A stretch of DNA of 64,000 nt from Coenobita brevimanus (GCA_032717465.1 CM064713.1:2760001-2824000), one strand, 5' to 3'. Shown: positions 22,518 through 32,376, counted from the first letter of the stretch. Notes: generated by a model from the letters alone, not told the origin. Numbers and translations: made by a program.

Positions 22518-22543
22518 AGAGAGAGAGAGAGAGAGAGAGAGAG
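22518..22543 (+). repeat. Microsatellite (GA)n
   Basis: About 13 units at the outer edge of the right palindrome arm. Confidence 0.96.
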
Positions 22544-22814
22544 TTATCGTGCTATCGGACAGACGTAAACATGAAGCAAACTAAACATTATAATGCTAAC
22601 AAAAACAACACTAATTCTACTGTAAATTTGTGTTTATCTGACGGAAGTGGGCCACTGACAGCTTGAATATTATGTTGTGGTTCCATGAAATTTAGTCAGC
22701 TTTATTCCTGCTCTAAAAATGAGTCTCCTTGGTTACTATAGCCGCGGCGCGCGACTCTGAGGTTGTTATTATCGTGCCCTGGCAACCTACGATTCAAAAG
22801 TGCGTGATTTCGCG

Positions 22815-23490
22815 TATAATATCAGACGCATGTGATTCGTGTATAATATGTTCGTGTGGAATATTATTCGTGTATAATATATTCGTGAACAACAATATGA
22901 TTCGTGTACAATATGTTCGTGTATAATAATATTCGTGTATAATATGTTCGTGAATAATAATATTCGTGGATAATATATCCGTGCATAATAATAAAAAATG
23001 GGAGAAATGGAGTTCCCCCGAGCTAAGCCCTGTATTGGACTATATAGCCCCGCTTGGGTTACAGGAGCGAGCTACCACTCCCAGCACGGCAGCCCGGGCG
23101 AGGCTCGAACTCGCAATCACCCGATTACGAGTCCAGCGCGCTACCACTGTGCTACCGCGCCCCCCGTGCATAATAATAAGATTCGTGTATAATATGTTCG
23201 TGTGTAATATTATTCGTGTATAATATATTCGTGCATACTTATATTAGTGTGTCATATTATTCGTGTATAATATATTCGTGCATACTTATATTAGTGTGTC
23301 ATATTATTCGTGTATAATATATTCGTGCACAATAATATGATTCGTGTATAATATGTTCGTGTATAATAATATTCGTGTATAATATATTCGTGCATAATAA
23401 TATGATTCGTGTATAATATGTTCGTGTATAATAATATTCGTGTATAATATATTCGTGCATATAATATGATTCGTGTATAATATGATACGA
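22815..23490 (+). repeat. TTCGTGTATAATAT satellite
   Basis: Units of about 14-17 bp alternate GATTCGTGTATAATATG, TTCGTGTATAATAATA and TTCGTGCATAATAATA; a composite period near 65 bp is visible at 23330-23480. Confidence 0.92.
22994..23164 (-). mobile_element. tRNA-like SINE nested in the satellite element
   Basis: On the minus strand the 5' end is GGGGGCGCGGTAGCACAGTG. It has a box A-like TAGCACAGTGGTAGCGC, an anticodon-like CTCGTAA, a box B-like GAGTTCGAGCCTC, then about 90 bp of body and an AT-rich tail. Flanks share the 14 bp CGTGCATAATAATA (22980-22993 and 23165-23178), which fits a target duplication, though the satellite itself contains this word. It is not a functional tRNA gene as far as I can tell: the anticodon stem has a mismatch and a non-tRNA body follows. 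Confidence 0.75.
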
Positions 23491-23585
23491 AATCGGACGC
23501 ACTCTCGAATGGTAGGTTGCCAGGGTACGATAATGACAACCTCAGAGTCCTGCTCCGCGATTACAGTCTACTCAGTCCTCTAATA

Positions 23586-23606
23586 TACTACTACTACTAC
23601 TACTAT
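23586..23606 (+). repeat. Short (CTA)n microsatellite
   Basis: About seven triplets. Confidence 0.9.
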
Positions 23607-23879
23607 TGAAGCTCGACTCCCTCTCTATTGCATCTTCTTCGTAAATGGGGCATGCTTGTCACTCTCCTCCCTGACCCGTCATATAAAAAATATTATCTAT
23701 AAGGCTGAAAAACACTCCAAGCCCCCCTCAGCCTCAGAATATTTGTCGGCAGAAGAAAGACAGAAGTGAAATGGGTGAAATAATAGGCTAACTTTTGTCT
23801 CCAACTGTATCCCAAACTCCAAAGGACCATCCATCCTTCGACAGTGATGGATAGGGGGTAAGTAACTCGATATACAGTT

Positions 23880-24660
23880 TTTGTTGTCACTTTTCCACTT
23901 AACTTTCGTCCCCCCTCCCTTCCGTTTTTTTTTCCTTCTTCTCAGTAACTTTTTCATTTTTTCTATTTTCTCTTTCATCCCTCTCTTCCTCCTTTTTTTC
24001 CTCCCTTTTCTCTATCACTTTTTCATTTTTCCCATTTTTCCTTTTCTCCCCCCAATTTTTTGTCCTTATTTCGGCCACGTTTTCATTTCTTCCCTTTTCT
24101 CCTTCTTCCCCCCCTTTTCCTCCCTTTTTCTCAGTGATTTTTTTCATTTATCAGAGTTCCCCTTACCTTCCCCTCCCCATTTTTCTCCCTTTTCTCCTAT
24201 CACCTCGTTTCAATTTGTCACTATTTTTCCTGCCTCTCAATCCTCCGACTCTCCTATTTTTACTTTCTCTCCCCATTTCTCTTCCTGGTTCTTTTTTATC
24301 TCTGTTTTTCATACCTTTGTCCTTACCTCCTTTATCCCCGGCGTATTTCGTTATTTTCATTTTTCTCCTACTGTTTCTTTCTTCCCCTTTCCACCCCCTA
24401 TCTTCTTTCTACTTCCCCTCTCCTCATTTTTCTTACTAATATTTTTACATTTCTCAATTTTTTCCCCTTTCGTCCTTCCTTGTGTTTTCTTTTCTCCTTT
24501 TCCTGTCTCCCTTCCTTCAGTCTTGCTCCTTCACATTCTTTTTTTCTTCTCCAATTCCCCTTCCTTCCTCTCTCCCTCCTCTATCCTTTTTATTCTCCTT
24601 TCTGTCTTTCCCGCATAAATTCTTTCATTCTCTTCCTTCTGACTTTATACCTATTCTTCG
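23880..24660 (+). repeat. Pyrimidine-rich minisatellite-like tract
   Basis: Repeated CCCTTTTTCTC...TTTTTCATTTTTxC phrases with irregular period (roughly 80-90 bp). It is almost free of purines, hence the long Phe/Ser/Pro/Leu frames. Confidence 0.85.
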
Positions 24661-24668
24661 CCCACCGT

Positions 24669-24670
<2 letters not shown>

Positions 24671-24759
<89 letters not shown>

Positions 24760-24871
24760 CTCCACCCAGATCGTTGCCTCTCTGTCTTTCTCCTCTTTCT
24801 TCCTCTCCTTCGGCCACCCTCCAACTCTTTTCTTAATTCTCGTCTCCACCTTCTTTCTCTTTATTACTTCA

Positions 24872-24924
<53 letters not shown>

Positions 24925-24988
24925 AGTAACACAATACCCATCACTATTACGACCTGATCTTTGGTACCCGTAATTGAGATAGATTTCT

Positions 24989-25043
<55 letters not shown>
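24671..25043 (+). repeat. Three (TC)n microsatellites
   Basis: (TC)~42 at 24671-24754, (TC)~22 at 24875-24918 and (TC)~25 at 24994-25043. Confidence 0.98.
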
Positions 25044-25049
<6 letters not shown>

Positions 25050-25144
25050 CAACAAACTCTCCATTTACCCCCTACGGAGAGAAGAAACACTTTAGATTTT
25101 ATTTTTGCTAATGACGCTAAAGTTACTAGTTAAATTTAGATAAA

Positions 25145-25178
25145 TGTGTAGGTTATAAGGGCCTAAGCCCTTATAACC

Positions 25179-25184
<6 letters not shown>
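25145..25184. repeat. Perfect 18-bp inverted repeat (hairpin)
   Basis: TGTGTAGGTTATAAGGGC, loop CTAA, then its exact complement. It abuts a (GA)n tract. There is no T-run after it, so a terminator is not indicated. Confidence 0.95.
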
Positions 25185-25220
<36 letters not shown>

Positions 25221-25282
25221 TGAAGGAAGGTTAAGGTTTCTCTCATATCTTTGGGGGAAGTTTTCCTCTTGTCAATAAAGCT

Positions 25283-25347
<65 letters not shown>

Positions 25348-25412
25348 CTTTGTTTCTTCTTTCTCTTTCTGTCCCCACCTCCTGTCTTTTTATTCCGATT
25401 TCTTTTTTTTCT

Positions 25413-25473
<61 letters not shown>
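25184..25473 (+). repeat. (GA)n, (GT)n and (TC)n microsatellites
   Basis: (GA)~17 at 25184-25217, (GT)~31 at 25285-25346 and (TC)~29 at 25416-25473. Confidence 0.98.
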
Positions 25474-25475
<2 letters not shown>

Positions 25476-25990
25476 ATTTCCCAGATTCATCTTCCCGTCT
25501 TTTCCTCCTTTCTGCATCCCGTCCGGCCTCAGTCACTTCCTCCTCCCCTGTCTCTCCTCTTTTCATTCCTCTTTCCCCATTCCCTCTTCATCCATCTTCC
25601 CCTCCTCCTCCCTTTTACATTCTCTCCCTTCTCTCTTCATCAGTCCTCATCTCTCTCTTAGCTTCCTCTCTCCTCTTCTTTCTTTTCTCATATTTCCTTC
25701 AATTTTCCTCTGCCTCATTCATCTTCACAATCTCTCTCGACCATTTCCCCCTCCAACCTCCTCTCTTTCCTCCCTTTTTGCTCTCCCAACCTCTTCCTTT
25801 TTCCCATCCTCGTCTCTTCTCTCCCTACTTTCTCCCTTCGTTCTCTTCTTCCCTCCCTTCTCCCCTCTCTACCACCTTTCCTTCCCCTCCCACGCTCCTT
25901 CCGTCTCTCCCTTTCTTCTCTCTCCTCCCTTCCCTCCCACATCTTTCCCTCCTTCCCTCCCTCCCTTTGCCTCCCTCCTCACCACCTACC
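25474..25990 (+). repeat. Pyrimidine-rich low-complexity tract
   Basis: CCTCCCTTTC-type sequence, nearly purine-free on the plus strand. Confidence 0.88.
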
Positions 25991-26084
25991 GCAAACAATA
26001 ACACAGCCGCGATAAACAAATGAGAAGATAACAAAGGGGAGAGGAAAAAAAGAGTTTGTTTATGCAAGACATTCAAGAAGAGAA

Positions 26085-26299
26085 GGATGGTGAGAGGGAA
26101 AGAGGTGGGTGGTGATGGTGGTGGTGGTGGTGGTGGTGGTGGTGGTGATGATGATGATGGGATGGTGAGTAGAAGAGAAAAACGAGGGGTATGGGTGATG
26201 GTGGTGATGGTGACTAGCGTGATGATGATGATGGTGGTGATGATGATGATTATAAAGACTAAAATGATGATGATGGTGGTGATGATGATGATGACGAAA

Positions 26300-26337
<38 letters not shown>

Positions 26338-26373
26338 AGGAACGATAAGGACGAGGAGATAATAGACGTCCTG

Positions 26374-26424
<51 letters not shown>
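26085..26424 (+). repeat. (GGT)n/(GAT)n and (GT)n microsatellites
   Basis: GGT and GAT triplets at 26104-26160 and 26196-26336, then (GT)~26 at 26372-26424. The poly-Met and poly-His frames here are artefacts of the repeat. Confidence 0.97.
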
Positions 26425-26425
<1 letters not shown>

Positions 26426-26479
26426 ATCAATTTCCACATTTCACACAGTTACAAATCCCAGCATTCAGCTTTCATTTCA

Positions 26480-26765
26480 ATCTGCTATCTATCCACCTAT
26501 CCACCCAGTCTACTACCCCTCCAGTCTACTATCCACCCAGTCCACTGTCCACCCTAACTATCCACACAGACTTCTATCCACCCAGTCTACTATCCACACA
26601 TTACTATCCACCTAGGCTACTATCCATCCAATCCACCATCCACTTAATCTTTCCTACCTCATACCTTAAAATGCGTATCGTGCCTCTTCATTATCCATCC
26701 ATTCTACACTCCACCCAACCTACTATCCACTCAGTCTTCTCTCCACCTATTCTCCTATCCCCCAC
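26480..26765 (+). repeat. ACTATCCACCCAGTCT minisatellite
   Basis: Diverged units of about 18-20 bp (CTACTATCCACCCAGTC and variants). Confidence 0.85.
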
Positions 26766-26892
26766 CTCTAACACACAGGCCCCAGAGTACAAAGGGGGCA
26801 CACAGAGAGCACTGAACCCCGCTGTGCCATGAGAGTCAGCCAGCCATATACTAGTCATTAAGCCAACCAGTGACTCGTGCTCTCTCTTGGAT

Positions 26893-26896
<4 letters not shown>

Positions 26897-26970
<74 letters not shown>

Positions 26971-27068
26971 CTGCTTTTTTTTTCCCTTGTCTTTTGTATT
27001 GGTCCCTCCTGTATTACTCACCCTCTCTTGTGATGCTCTCTTTCCTGTACTGTACTGCTCTCTCGTAC

Positions 27069-27117
<49 letters not shown>
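26897..27117 (+). repeat. Two (TC)n microsatellites
   Basis: 26897-26967 (interrupted once) and 27073-27117, separated by CTGTACTGTACTGCTCTCTC-type sequence. Confidence 0.97.
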
Positions 27118-27121
<4 letters not shown>

Positions 27122-27184
27122 AGGTCGACATAGGTAAGAGGAAAAGAAGATTAAACCAAGACGAATGCAGAAGATGACATTACT

Positions 27185-27345
27185 GAAGAGGAAGGTTGGA
27201 GGACGGATGGAGGAAGGATGGAAGAAGGATAGAGGAAGGTTGAAGGAAAACTGAAGGAAGGATGGAGGAAGGATGGAGGAAAGCTGATGGAAGGATGGAG
27301 GAAGGTTGGAGGAAGGATGGAGGAAGTTTGGAGGTATATGAGGGA
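27185..27345 (+). repeat. GGAAGGATGGA minisatellite
   Basis: About 13 units of 10-13 bp (GAGGAAGGATGGAGGAAGG). Confidence 0.9.
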
Positions 27346-27453
27346 AAGGCTGAAGAAAAGAGAAATAAGGAAGATATAGGATGAATAAGCAATGAAGGAG
27401 GGAATGTAAAACATGATAATTGTAGGACGATTGAGTTGGAGCTTAAGTGAAGG

Positions 27454-27454
<1 letters not shown>

Positions 27455-27518
<64 letters not shown>
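27455..27518 (+). repeat. Compound (GT)n(GA)n
   Basis: (GT)12 followed directly by (GA)20. Confidence 0.98.
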
Positions 27519-27521
<3 letters not shown>

Positions 27522-28045
27522 GGGGAGGCTGACTATTAAACGTAATAATTCTAAAGCTGACTGATATGAAAAATTGGTGAGATGGATTTAAATAATGTGA
27601 ATAAGAGAGGAATATTTAAGAAAAGAGAAGGAACTCGAAGTAAAAAGTAGAATATTAGGAGGAAGAGATGTGAAAGTAGACAATTCGAGACTGGTAGAAT
27701 GACGTTAAAGAAACTGTGTGTGAGTGAGTGAGGTAGAGGACGAGGAGGGAAAGAAGATGAAGTCAGGGGAATATGAGGACTGGAAGGAATGAAAGGAAAG
27801 GTTTTGCTTAATTGAATATGAGGTATGTGAAAATGAAGAGGATTGAGGAAGAGGAGATGATGATGAAATAAGAGAGTTGTGAGTATATATTTTAGCTTAC
27901 CACACACCACACTGTCTCCTCTCTCTCTCTTTCTCTCTCTCGTTCTCTCTCTCCGAGGCACTTGAGAGTCTAAGAAATGGATATAGGAAGACAATTTTTT
28001 AACTTCTGGGGAGACTTTTAGAAATAGGGAGATTTTATAGATCAT
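27519..28045. other. Purine-rich, no gene seen
   Basis: The long minus-strand frame (28045-27551) has no recognisable domain; its Pro/Ser/Leu-rich make-up follows from the purine-rich plus strand. Confidence 0.5.
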
Positions 28046-28275
28046 CCAACAACCCCTTCAGTACGAGAGGTCTGCCCTAAATTTCACCCCTTCAGTACGA
28101 TGGCGTCTTAATTATTCTTATGAGCTATCTCCAGACGACTTCTTTCATCTTAAGGTAGATTTCTTGTAGCGAAGGGGTTAATGAAGGCTGTAGTAAATCC
28201 CCTCAATCCTAAAAATCCATCCCAAGCTGAGTAAAATCGTCTGGAGAAAGTGAGAATAAAATAATAATACGACAT
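28046..28275 (+). repeat. Family C copy with CCCCTTCAGTACGA words
   Basis: Two direct copies of ACCCCTTCAGTACGA at 28051 and 28086, the related reverse motif near 28131, GGGTTAATGAAGGCTGTAGT at 28176, and AGCTGAGTAAAATCGTCTGG at 28225-28244 followed by an AATAAAATAATAATA tail. Confidence 0.65.
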
Positions 28276-28458
28276 TAACATAAGGGGTTAATGCAGATAC
28301 AGAGGAGTTAGCAAGAATATAATAAATAAATATTTCAAGGAATATAGAGGTAAAATGAAGGAACGAAAGAGTAAAGGAGACGATGGAAGAGGAAGGAAGG
28401 AAAATAAATTAAGAAGGTGAGGCAAATATGCAGGGATAAGAAAGGTGAAGTCATTGTT

Positions 28459-28640
28459 ACTGTGATCCCAGCCTCGTCTAAACGTGAACCCAGTGGACTG
28501 CAGGCTGAAGTTACCCTTTCCCTTCAGCCCACCATCCTCTTCTCCGGGGATAGGAAGGGAATTGAGGGACGTTACTATGGTTGGGTCGAATTCGCTTGGT
28601 TATATCAGTGCCACCGCGTGAAGGCCCCCACTGCATCACC
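28459..28640 (-). repeat. Dispersed family A copy
   Basis: CCCAGTGGACTGCAGGCTGA, ...GGGGATAGGAAGGGAATTGA, GGGACGTTACTATGG, then TATATCAGTGCCACCGCGTG and AAGGC; the reverse complement of the 4.1-kb copy. Confidence 0.72.
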
Positions 28641-28689
28641 TGACGCATTCCTAGAGTATAATTAGAGACAATTTACGTGAGAGTAATGG

Positions 28690-28738
28690 AGATTGAGAGA
28701 GAGGAGAGGAAAGGGTGAAGGTCAAATAGAGAGAAAGA

Positions 28739-28779
<41 letters not shown>

Positions 28780-29000
28780 AAGGAAGAGGGAGAAGTGATG
28801 TGGAAGGAATGTGGAAACAAGCAGAAATGGAGAGATAAAATAGAGGTTAATTAAAGGTAAGTGAGAGTAAAGGAAACTGAGGGAATGGAAAGGTAAAGGT
28901 GAAGGAGGAGAAGGAATGAGGGAGAAGACGAAGAAGGAGGAAAGTGGGAGAAGATGAGGAATGAGCGACAATATTAAAAAGGGAGAAGTAATAAAGGAGG
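28690..29000 (+). repeat. Purine-rich tract with (GA)n
   Basis: (GA)~17 at 28743-28776 within AGGGAGAAG-type sequence. Confidence 0.9.
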
Positions 29001-29041
29001 AATGTGGAATTTGATATGAGTGGTGAGAGGCGGGGTGGAGT

Positions 29042-29375
29042 ATATTTGAAGGTGTGTGGTTGCATAGCGTTGTCATTGTTGTTGTTGGTTAACCACAGTC
29101 TGGCTGGCTGAGTAGACCAGTCAAGCACCGGTAAGAAGTTGCTTCCGTGAGGCCATCCTACAGGCAGCCTACAGAACAGTATATACACCGTATAGAGATT
29201 CGTCGTCCCCATTTGGTAGACGGCGCCTCACCAACGTCGGACCAGGGGCCTTCCCAAGGCGAGGTGCGGGGATATATGAGGAGGTTTGGCTCCGGGGTGA
29301 ATGTCGCACCTGCTCCACCCAGGGTCCACAGCGCCACCACGTGTAGGCTCCTCGTCAGCGCCAAGAGCGTAAAGC
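29042..29375 (-). mobile_element. Family D SINE-like copy
   Basis: On the minus strand: GGCGCTGACGAGGAGCCTAC, GTGGTGGCGCTGTGG, GGAGCCAAACCTCCTCATAT, ..., GGTCTACTCAGCCAGCC, AGACTGTGG and a CAACAACAA tail. It is the best-preserved copy in the window (about 330 bp). Compare 11935-12215 and 48440-48775. Confidence 0.72.
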
Positions 29376-29572
29376 AATACTAATACCACGAAAATTATCA
29401 GTGTTGATATTTTAACTTCCTTGTAGCCCAAATCTTGCAAGAGGTCAAGTGAAGAGGAAGGAGGTACAGGGTGATCCACACATTAGGCTCACCTACTCGA
29501 CAGGGCAAGTACGCGGTGTTGTGCAGACGGCTAAATCCACGTTATCAACGTCCCTCCTGCATCATTCATTCA

Positions 29573-29645
29573 TTTCTCACTCCTACTGCCACACCCACGC
29601 CCACACCAGCAGACTGAGCCCTCTTCACAACACAAGATACAGCCA
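29573..29645 (+). repeat. Dispersed segment shared with 60.25 kb
   Basis: ACTCCTACTGCCACACCCAC followed by GCCCACACCAGCAGACTG is repeated at 60258-60296. The GGTGATCCACACATTAG phrase about 100 bp upstream has a counterpart (GGTGATCCATAAAGATC) at 60215. It is part of an unidentified dispersed element of at least 180 bp. Confidence 0.65.
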
Positions 29646-29679
29646 GCTCAGTTTCTATGCTCTGTTCACTTTAACCTGA

Positions 29680-29890
29680 ACTACATTTGTCACCTCTTCA
29701 AATTGAATGCTGAACTGGAACAGGAGATTAACACTGGCATATGGGACTAATCACAAAAAAGGTGCCAAGGAAAGAATGTGGCGCCGAAAAAGTGTTTTTT
29801 TTTTTTTTCTGCCATTGAGATATGGCCAGTATGCTGCAAAAGGACGAAATTCTGGGCCAAGTTAATGTGACTGAAGTTTAGCAGAGCGGT
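29680..29890 (+). repeat. Dispersed family B copy
   Basis: GAATGCTGAACTGGAACAGG, AGATTAACACTGG, ...AAAAGGACGAAATTCTGGGC, CAAGTTAATGTGACT. Four other copies and two fragments are in the window. This one has a T-run insertion at 29797-29810. Confidence 0.68.
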
Positions 29891-29911
29891 ATTTACAGGT
29901 CACCCTTGATT

Positions 29912-30075
29912 TCGGGACTTAGGAGACAAGGAGGCGGAACTTAGGAGACAAGGAGGCGAAACTTAGGAGACAAGGAGGCGGAACTTAGGAGACAAGGAGG
30001 TGGGACAAGGAGGCGGGATTTAGGAGACAAGGAGGCGGGACTTAGGGGACAAGGAGGCGGGACTTGGGAGACAAG
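29912..30075 (+). repeat. 22-bp minisatellite
   Basis: About seven units of ACTTAGGAGACAAGGAGGCG plus two bases. Confidence 0.93.
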
Positions 30076-30119
30076 TTGCATGGCGGGGGGTATACTAAGT
30101 GATGTTATGTCTGCTTCAG

Positions 30120-30250
30120 AGTGACCTCTCTCAGGTAAAGGACTTGCTGAAGGCTATATCCAGTTTCTCTACTTAGAAAAGTCTCCTCTGAGCTGAATAA
30201 AATCGTCTGGCCATAACAAGAATTATTATAACGTTATCATGGAGAAATCC
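30120..30250 (+). repeat. Family C copy
   Basis: TGCTGAAGGCTATATCCAGT, AGAAAAGTCTCCTCTG and a perfect AGCTGAATAAAATCGTCTGG at 30191-30210. Confidence 0.68.
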
Positions 30251-30324
30251 TTAGACTAACATTTTCTAACCATTCCTGTCCCAAAGTCAAGCTCTTCCCA
30301 GCGACTTTGTTCCCATGTCAGACC

Positions 30325-30492
30325 TAACCAAACCTCACCTAAGCTAACTTTATCATATCTAACCCCACGCAGCCTCACCTAACCTAACCTAATCTTTCCT
30401 GACCTAACGCAATTTTGCCTGACCTAACTTAATCTTCCCTAACCTAATGTAACCTAACCAAATCTAACTTCACCCTCATTTAACCTAACCGG
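30325..30492 (-). repeat. Degenerate CCTAA (telomere-like) repeat
   Basis: Over 15 CCTAA/CTAAC words (CACCTAACCTAACCTAATC, CCCTAACCTAATGTAACC). The complement is TTAGG, the canonical arthropod telomere repeat. It is degenerate and flanked by ordinary sequence, hence interstitial. Confidence 0.7.
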
Positions 30493-30599
30493 AACGACTT
30501 GGGAGCGATTTGGTTGAAGGACCAGATCGACCTGTTACTTAGGCTGGCTGAGTGAGCGTAAATGGTCTGCTTGAAGGAGAGGGAGAGATGAAGTAGGAG

Positions 30600-30615
30600 A
30601 AAAAAAAAAAAAAAA
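30600..30615 (+). repeat. Poly(A) tract
   Basis: A run of about 16 A. Confidence 0.95.
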
Positions 30616-30629
30616 GAACTAGAAAGCAC

Positions 30630-30996
30630 TCAGTGAATGCCTACCTCCGCTAACGTCAACAAAATATATTATTTATTCTTGCATCCGGATCTGAACCTAC
30701 CTCAAAATCCAACCAGACAAATACTTTTACGTTCTCAAAATGTAACAATTCTACGGTCTTGATTTGCCATGTTACAGAATCTCAAACAGAGGAGGTAAAA
30801 TTTATGACTCATACCTGCATCCAGATCCGGATCCATTTATAAATCAAATCAACTCTTCCCTGACCCACCACCCACCTATACACCAATTTTCACTGAAGTC
30901 TGTTAGCAATATTTTGAGATATCTTGGGAACAGAAAAACATAGACACAGACGAACATAATTATCTCCTCCAACTTGAAAGCCGGAGGTAGTAAATT
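30630..30996 (+). repeat. Dispersed family G copy (TTTTGAGATATCTTG...ACAGAC type)
   Basis: TACCTCCGCTAACG, ...TTCTACGGTCTTG, GCATCCAGATCCGGATCCA, CTTCCCTGACCCACCACCCA, ATTTTGAGATATCTTGGG, then ATAGACACAGACGAACATAA and CCTCCAACTTGAAAGCCGGA. The same order of phrases occurs at 52600-52885. Short non-autonomous repeats ending in ACAGACAGACAAACA-type runs are common in invertebrate genomes. Confidence 0.65.
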
Positions 30997-31009
30997 AAGT
31001 GAACGTGGT

Positions 31010-31790
31010 CAAGCGGTAAAGGAGGGAGAGAATTAATGGAGGAAGGACAGGGAAGGAGGGAGAGGGATAATGAAGGAACATTACCAAGGAAGGAAGAGGG
31101 ATAATGAAGGAAGGAGGGAGAGGAAGAGGGAAATGAAGTGAAGGAGGGAGAGGCAAAGTTAGTGAGGGAGTTACAGGGATGATGGAGGAAGGAGAGGGAG
31201 AATGGAGGAAGGATAGTGAAGGAGGGAAAAGGATGGTGAAGGAAGGATAGTAAAGGAGGGAGAAAGATTATAGGGAATGGAAGGGGAGGTAAAATGGAAT
31301 AAGTTTAGTAAAGAAGGAAGAGAGATACTGAAGGAGGGAGAAGGAAAATGGAAGAAGGACAGTAAAGGAGGGAGAAGGGTAATTAGTAAAGGAGGAGGGG
31401 GCACAGTGAAGTAGGCTTTGTTATGAAGGAAGAGGGATAAAAGAGAGAGAGAGAAAGAGAGAGAGAGAGAATAGCAAAGAAGAAGAGGAGGAAGAGGAAG
31501 AGAAGAAGGAGAAGGAGAGAGAAGGACAAGAAGAAGGAGGGGCAGAAGAGAAGGAGAAAGAAAAGTAATAAGAAAAAAAGGAGAAAGAGCAAGACAAAGA
31601 AGGAAAAAGAAGGAAAAAGACACAGGAGAGAACGAAGTGGAGGAAGAAGGAAAGCAGATGATGAAGGAAGAGGTAGGGAGGAAGGAGGACTGAGGAGAGG
31701 CGAGGAGTGGGAAGGACAGGAGTGAAGGGGAGGACATGATGGATGAAGGAAAGTTCAGAACAATGAAGGAAGGGGTGAAGGAAAGGGAGG
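31010..31790 (+). repeat. Purine-only minisatellite (GGAAGGAGGGAGA type)
   Basis: Irregular units of GAAGGAGGGAGAGGGATAATG, GGAGGAAGGA and AGAAGGAGA, with almost no pyrimidines on the plus strand. The apparent minus-strand Ser/Pro/Leu frames are compositional. Confidence 0.9.
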
Positions 31791-31818
31791 AAGATCAACG
31801 GCTAAGAATATGTGAGCT

Positions 31819-31819
<1 letters not shown>

Positions 31820-31869
<50 letters not shown>
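31820..31869 (+). repeat. Compound (GT)n(GA)n
   Basis: (GT)16 and (GA)9. Confidence 0.97.
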
Positions 31870-31954
31870 AGGACGAGATATGCTCTTGTTTGGAATGCGT
31901 TTTTAGGATGATAAAGCAATATGGGAAGAACATCAAAATATTCCCCCTCCTCCC

Positions 31955-32112
31955 CAGCCCGGTCTCCAACCATCCTCCTTTCTGGGGATAGGGAGTGAGT
32001 TGAGGGACGTTTATATAATCAGGCAGTGAAACAGCTCGGCTATATTGGTGCCACCACACAAAGGCGTCCCTCTCCAGCACCAAGTGGATAGATAAAAGTA
32101 GATACAGAGATG
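31955..32112 (-). repeat. Dispersed family A copy
   Basis: TCCTTTCTGGGGATAGGGAG, TTGAGGGACGTTTATATAAT, GGCTATATTGGTGCCACCAC, AAAGGCGTCCCTCTCCAGCA. Confidence 0.72.
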
Positions 32113-32376
32113 CACATGACAAGCCTTTCACCCCTTTTCAACTTGACAGTCGAAGGAAAGAATCTCCTCAACAGGTATTACGAACCAATATTTTCTGTGG
32201 ATTGTGTGGCCTTAGAGATGGAGCCAAGGATTTCAGTGGCTTGAATGGTGAGTGAGTGGATGTGTGGCCCATTTTTACTAGGTCTTCTGTTGATAGTTTT
32301 CGGATTATGTACTTTGATGGTCCTCTTTCTGGATCTTCCCTTCATATGACAGTGGGAGAGACAGCTGAGATGAAAA

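Larger units (their letters stand above)
16811..22543. repeat. Giant satellite-bearing inverted repeat (palindrome)
   Basis: The left arm (TC tract, TGTCTTGAACCTTTGTGGGA..., pyrimidine-rich flank, satellite array 2) is mirrored by the right arm (array 3, purine-rich flank, ...TCCCACGAAGGTTCGAGACA, GA tract). Outer satellite units match one by one in order on the two arms: for example CCAACACAGGTACCAAACGC at 17316-17335 against its reverse complement near 22020-22045. This is therefore an inverted duplication, not two independent arrays. The turn is at about 20062 between CAAGCCCC and GCTTGAG with no spacer. Arms are roughly 3.25 and 2.48 kb. Confidence 0.9.
22748..23562. mobile_element. Inverted-repeat element carrying an internal satellite
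   Basis: Terminal inverted repeats of about 65 bp: GACTCTGAGGTTGTTATTAT at 22754-22773 pairs with the complement of ATAATGACAACCTCAGAGTC near 23530-23549, and CCCTGGCAACCTAC is shared further in. The interior is a tandem repeat of TTCGTGTATAATAT-type words (about 22800-23490) interrupted by a SINE. No protein is encoded, so it would be non-autonomous. The outermost bases (CCGCGGCGCG / CCGCGATT) are not clearly paired and the target duplication is unresolved. Confidence 0.75.

Noticed and set aside
22994..23164. Functional tRNA gene on the minus strand
   Set aside because: A and B box-like sequences are present, but the anticodon stem has a mismatch, a long non-tRNA body and AT-rich tail follow, and flanking duplicates suggest a SINE.
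25145..25184. Rho-independent terminator
   Set aside because: A perfect hairpin exists but there is no T-run on either side, and the genomic context is eukaryotic.
25285..26023. Frames of about 240 codons beginning with Cys-Val repeats
   Set aside because: They start in a (GT)n tract and run through purine-free DNA.
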